From Paraburkholderia sp. FT54 (lineage in GTDB: Bacteria > Pseudomonadota > Gammaproteobacteria > Burkholderiales > Burkholderiaceae), in the NCBI RefSeq assembly GCF_031585635.1, contig NZ_CP134195.1, forward strand, positions 2,666,001 through 2,730,000: a stretch of DNA of 64,000 nt, given 5' to 3'. The notes beneath the pieces are model-generated. The model saw only the letters and a program-made list of their open reading frames with translations. It had not been told where the DNA came from and searched no databases. The translations under genes were made by a program, and so were the position numbers. Positions 60,869 to 64,000 of this stretch are shown one piece after another (positions within the stretch are counted from its first letter, which is position 1; every line of letters starts with the position of its first letter).

Positions 60869-62800
60869 TCAGTGGGCCGTGGCGGCCGTGGCCGCGGTGG
60901 AAGATGCGGTCTGGGCGGCCGGCGTTTTCGTGTACCAGTAGTCGATCACCCAGTCTTCGTATTGATACGACATCGGCACTTTGTCCGGGTGACCGAGCGT
61001 CGACTTGTAGCCGATTCGCGCGCCCGGCGCGTAATACTCCGGCACGAGGTAAAACGAATAGATCAGCACGCGATCCAGCGCGCGGGTCGCCGCTTGCAGG
61101 TCGTCGAGATTGTCGGCGGAGAGTGCTGAGTGAATCAGCGAGTCGACCGCTTTGGAGCGGATGCCCGGATAGTTTTCCGAGCCGATTTCCGACGCCGCCG
61201 CGCTGCCAAAGCGGCGTGTCAATTCCGCGCCGGGAATCGTCACCGGTGGATAGATGAAGGTGGTCATATCGTACTCGAAGTTATCCAGCCGCTTCTGGTA
61301 CAACGCGCTGTCGATCTCGCGCATATGTGCCTGAATGCCGAGCATGCCGAGGGCCTGCATGTACGGCAGGATCAGGCGGTCCATGCCGGGCTGATCGTCC
61401 ATGATCTCGATCGTCATCGGCGTGCCGTTGGCGTCGCGCAAAGCGCCATCGCGATAGTGCCAGCCGGCTTGCGCCAACAGATCGCGCGCCGCGCACAAGT
61501 TGCCGCGCAAGGAATCCGGTGCAATCGTCGTGGGTTGCTTGAGCATGGGACCGAACACTTCCGGCGGCACGCTGGCTCTCAATGGTTCAAGCAGCGCCAG
61601 TTCCTTCGGGCCGGGCATGCCGGTCGCGCCGAACGGACTCGCCGCGAAATAGCTGCTGGTGCGCCGGTATTGACCGTAAAACATCATGCGGTTCATCCAG
61701 TCGTAGTCGAATGCCATCGTCAACGCGTGACGCACGCGCGAGTCCTGAAACATCGGCTTGCGCAGATTCATCAGCATGCCTTGCATCTGCGCGGGGCCGT
61801 CGGCGAACTCTCCCCTCTTCAGCAGTCCATTGTCGAAGTTCTTGCCGACGTATTTACGCGCCCATTGCGTTGCGCTGTATTCGACGATCGCGTCGGCGTC
61901 GCCGGCCTTGAACGCTTCCAGTTGCGTGTAATGATCGCGATAGAGTTTGAATGTGATGCTCGCGAAACGGAACATGCCACGCCGCGACGGCAGATTCGCG
62001 GCCCAGTACTCGGGGTTGCGCCGATAGGTGATCTGCTTGTCGTTCTTGCGCGACTCGATCAGATACGGACCGCTCGCGACAGGCGGCTCGTTCGCGATCT
62101 GGTCGAACGGTAGGCGTGTGCCGTCCGCGCGCATGCCCCACTTCGGCGAGAAGATCGGCAGATCGCCGGCGATCAGCGGCGCGTCGCGCTCGGCGTGCCT
62201 GAAAACGAAGCGGATCGTGTTTTTGTCGACTACGGTCGCGCTTTTGATGACTGAGAACTGCGCGTTGAAGAGCGGCGAGGCCTTCGGGCTCGTCAATGTG
62301 TCGAACGAGTATTTGACGTCGGCCGCAGTGATCGGATCGCCATTCGAAAAGCGCGCGGCGGGATTGATGTGGAAGGTGGCCGAACCGAGGTCCGGCGCGA
62401 CTTCGACATCGTCGGCAATCAGCGGATACTCGGTGGCCAGTTCGTCCCAGCTGCGCTGCATCAGCGTATCGAACATCAGATGCAGGATGTCCGGCGCGGG
62501 CGCGCCGCGCACGAGAAACGGATTCAGCGAATCGTAGCTCTGCAGTTCATCGAAGTTCTGGAAGCTGAGTTTGCCGTCGCCCGGTGCGGTGGGATCCGCA
62601 TAGTCGAAGTGCGTGAAGCCGGCGGGATATTTGGGCTCGTCGTATTGCGCAATCGAGGGCCGCGCCTGCGCGCAGAACGCGCTCAATGCCAGACACGCAC
62701 CAGCGCACAGCGCGATTCGCGCGACGGTGCGACGCCGCGGCACGGGCGCAGTCGCTGCCGTCCGCATGGTGCGAGGCCAGTGAAACTTCACAAGTCTCAT
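60869..62800 (-). CDS. yejA: Peptide ABC transporter substrate-binding protein (YejA-like)
   Basis: A 643-residue periplasmic solute-binding protein of cluster C (DppA/OppA). A basic N-region and hydrophobic segment (about 28-44, ending FCAQA) form the export signal. Mature sequence includes YPAGFTHFDYADPTAPGDG and FQNFDELQSYDSLNPF, strongly YejA-like. It captures oligopeptides or peptide antibiotics for YejBEF. Residues 620-643 form an Ala/Thr-rich tail. First gene of the nine-gene unit. No strong ribosome site precedes ATG 62800; ATG 62767 is an alternative. Confidence 0.91.
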   Translation of the reverse strand: MRLVKFHWPRTMRTAATAPVPRRRTVARIALCAGACLALSAFCAQARPSIAQYDEPKYPAGFTHFDYADPTAPGDGKLSFQNFDELQSYDSLNPFLVRGAPAPDILHLMFDTLMQRSWDELATEYPLIADDVEVAPDLGSATFHINPAARFSNGDPITAADVKYSFDTLTSPKASPLFNAQFSVIKSATVVDKNTIRFVFRHAERDAPLIAGDLPIFSPKWGMRADGTRLPFDQIANEPPVASGPYLIESRKNDKQITYRRNPEYWAANLPSRRGMFRFASITFKLYRDHYTQLEAFKAGDADAIVEYSATQWARKYVGKNFDNGLLKRGEFADGPAQMQGMLMNLRKPMFQDSRVRHALTMAFDYDWMNRMMFYGQYRRTSSYFAASPFGATGMPGPKELALLEPLRASVPPEVFGPMLKQPTTIAPDSLRGNLCAARDLLAQAGWHYRDGALRDANGTPMTIEIMDDQPGMDRLILPYMQALGMLGIQAHMREIDSALYQKRLDNFEYDMTTFIYPPVTIPGAELTRRFGSAAASEIGSENYPGIRSKAVDSLIHSALSADNLDDLQAATRALDRVLIYSFYLVPEYYAPGARIGYKSTLGHPDKVPMSYQYEDWVIDYWYTKTPAAQTASSTAATAATAH

Positions 62801-63082
62801 CTTCGGAATGCTTAGGGACGCGCGCCGGCATCAGGCCGGCGCGCGGTAAATCGGATAGGCGCGAGTGACGGCCCGACGCCGTCGCTCCCGTAACTTCCCC
62901 CGTTGGCGCCGCACTGCTGATTACTGGCCGCCGTCGCTCGCTGTGATCTCGAACGAGCATTGTGCACGGGAAACTGCAAAGTACTTCTCTAACAGAATTG
63001 CGCCGCTCCAGTACCGATGCACGGAAACCGGAGCGGTCGACCGGCTGGACAGACAGCCGGTGCATCACCAACATCAATGACT
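62801..63082. other. Intergenic region before yejA
   Basis: 282 bp between the TonB-dependent receptor stop and yejA. Two hairpins are visible: one at 62820-62844 and another, ACCGGCTG/CAGCCGGT, at 63040-63061 just past the receptor stop. The yejA promoter is expected here. Confidence 0.5.
62820..62844. repeat. GC-rich hairpin upstream of yejA
   Basis: GCGCGCCGGC-ATCAG-GCCGGCGCGC is a perfect 10-bp stem 19 bp upstream of the yejA start. It has no T-run; it could lie in the yejA leader. Confidence 0.6.
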
Positions 63083-64000
63083 TCAGAAGCGGTATGTCGC
63101 ACCGACCTGGAAGAAGCGGCCGATGTTGGTGTAAAGCGACTGGTCGTAGCCCGTGATATCCGGGGTGGCCTGCCACTCGACGTCGAACGGCGGCTTGCGA
63201 TCGAAGATGTTGTTGATGCCGCCGTAGATCGTCCAGTTCTTGAAGCCGCGATACGTGGCCACCAGGTTGAACTGACTGTACGACGCCACCGACAGCGTGC
63301 CGCCGTCGCCGAACTCGGCCGCCACCGCGTTGGTGTACGGACCAGTGTACTGCCACGTCAGCGTGGTGGTCAGCTTGCGGTAATCCCAGGAGAAGCTGGT
63401 ATTACCCTTCCAGCGCGGATTGGACGCGCCGAACGGCTGCAGCAGCGCGAGGTTGTTGCCGGCGAAGTCCTGCGTCGGCGCACCCGGGCTATTCAGCTTG
63501 AAGTGCCATACGTAGGCCCAGTCGCCTGCCAGCGTGAACGTGCCGTACTTCGTGCCCACCGACTTGCGGAAGTTCATGTCGAAGCCGTCGGTATCGAGCG
63601 AGCCGAGGTTGACGAACTGTTCCTTGATGTAGGCCACCGTGCCGTCCGGGTTGCGGATCACGCTCGACGGGTTATTCGCATCCATCACCGCGTTCGGATC
63701 CTGCGTGCCGATCACGCCGTCAATGTGGATCTTGTAGAACGCCGCACCGATATCCGTCGACGAATCCGGCGAGAGCTGGAAGCCGATGTTGTAGTTCTTC
63801 GTATGCTCAGGCTGCAGCGCCGGATTGCCGTTCACCTGTTCCGTCGTGAAGTGCTTGGTCGGCGTGCCGCTCGGGTCGTTCGGGTCGACAAGGTTCTGGT
63901 GGGCCAGATAGGTTGCCTGCGAGTTTTCGACCAACGTCGGGGCCCGGAAGCCGCGGCTATACGATGCGAAAGTCGTGAGTGCCTGCACCGGCTGGAAGCG
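63083..64000 (-). CDS. TonB-dependent outer-membrane receptor (C-terminal part)
   Basis: The frame runs in from beyond the window and ends at 63083, covering about 305 residues. It contains the barrel signature FASYSRGFRAPTLVEN, the strand LQPEHTKNYNIGFQLSP, a conserved IYGGINNIFDRKPPF near the end, and a terminal aromatic YRF. These identify the C-terminal barrel of a TonB-dependent receptor that imports a large or rare ligand across the outer membrane. The plug and signal lie outside the window. It is upstream of, and co-directional with, the YejABEF unit and might supply its substrate. Confidence 0.9.
   Translation of the reverse strand, partial: RFQPVQALTTFASYSRGFRAPTLVENSQATYLAHQNLVDPNDPSGTPTKHFTTEQVNGNPALQPEHTKNYNIGFQLSPDSSTDIGAAFYKIHIDGVIGTQDPNAVMDANNPSSVIRNPDGTVAYIKEQFVNLGSLDTDGFDMNFRKSVGTKYGTFTLAGDWAYVWHFKLNSPGAPTQDFAGNNLALLQPFGASNPRWKGNTSFSWDYRKLTTTLTWQYTGPYTNAVAAEFGDGGTLSVASYSQFNLVATYRGFKNWTIYGGINNIFDRKPPFDVEWQATPDITGYDQSLYTNIGRFFQVGATYRF

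Overview
The window is high-GC, densely packed chromosomal DNA from a Burkholderiaceae bacterium, most likely Paraburkholderia or a close Burkholderia relative. The grounds are codon usage, many LysR regulators, DUF4148 proteins, a C-terminal porin fragment of the Burkholderia type, an argP/argO pair, and an interspersed hairpin repeat familiar from this family. No rRNA, tRNA or CRISPR was seen. All calls were made by reading; no database search was run.

Layout. 1-8.7 kb: small-molecule catabolism (MHS-family transporter cut by the window edge, M20 amidohydrolase, LysR regulator, aldehyde dehydrogenase, cupin, amine-oxidase-like FAD enzyme, NCS1 permease). 8.9-13.8 kb: a CbbR-like LysR gene divergent from a type II NADH dehydrogenase, argP divergent from argO, and two small genes. 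14.2-29.3 kb, minus strand: a complete pel exopolysaccharide operon, pelABCDEFG, followed by a stand-alone PelA-type glycoside hydrolase and galE. 29.3-30.9 kb: a divergent leader with a strong match to a class I cyclic-di-GMP riboswitch, then a secreted GH135 (spherulin-4/Sph3-like) hydrolase. 31.3-39.9 kb: ordinary accessory genes (DUF1328, GNAT, LysR/EamA pair, RmlC-like, GlxA-type regulator, orphan response regulator, DUF4148, a 51-residue lipoprotein). 40-46.2 kb: a rearranged islet with a truncated porin, a perfect palindrome, a repeat hairpin, an IS3-family element without target duplication, a subtilisin-like lipoprotein and a TPR/glycosyltransferase-like protein. 46.3-49.9 kb: an OmpR-like regulator with a dead receiver, a two-component pair and a DUF4148 protein. 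49.9-62.8 kb, minus strand: nine tightly packed genes (YejABEF peptide importer, a TldD/TldE-like pair, two GNAT acetyltransferases, an RND pump). 63.1-64 kb: the C-terminal part of a TonB-dependent receptor that runs out of the window.

Two blocks stand out. First, the pel region: the hydrolase domain of PelA has lost its recognisable catalytic residues, while a separate gene in the operon carries an intact copy. A second, unrelated hydrolase family predicted to cut the same alpha-1,4-GalNAc-type polymer sits divergently under its own cyclic-di-GMP sensor. The operon's epimerase has Cys at the gatekeeper position linked to UDP-GalNAc formation. Second, the nine-gene Yej/Tld/GNAT/RND unit reads like one pathway for importing a peptide, trimming it, acetylating the product and exporting a residue. 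That reading is inference from gene order.
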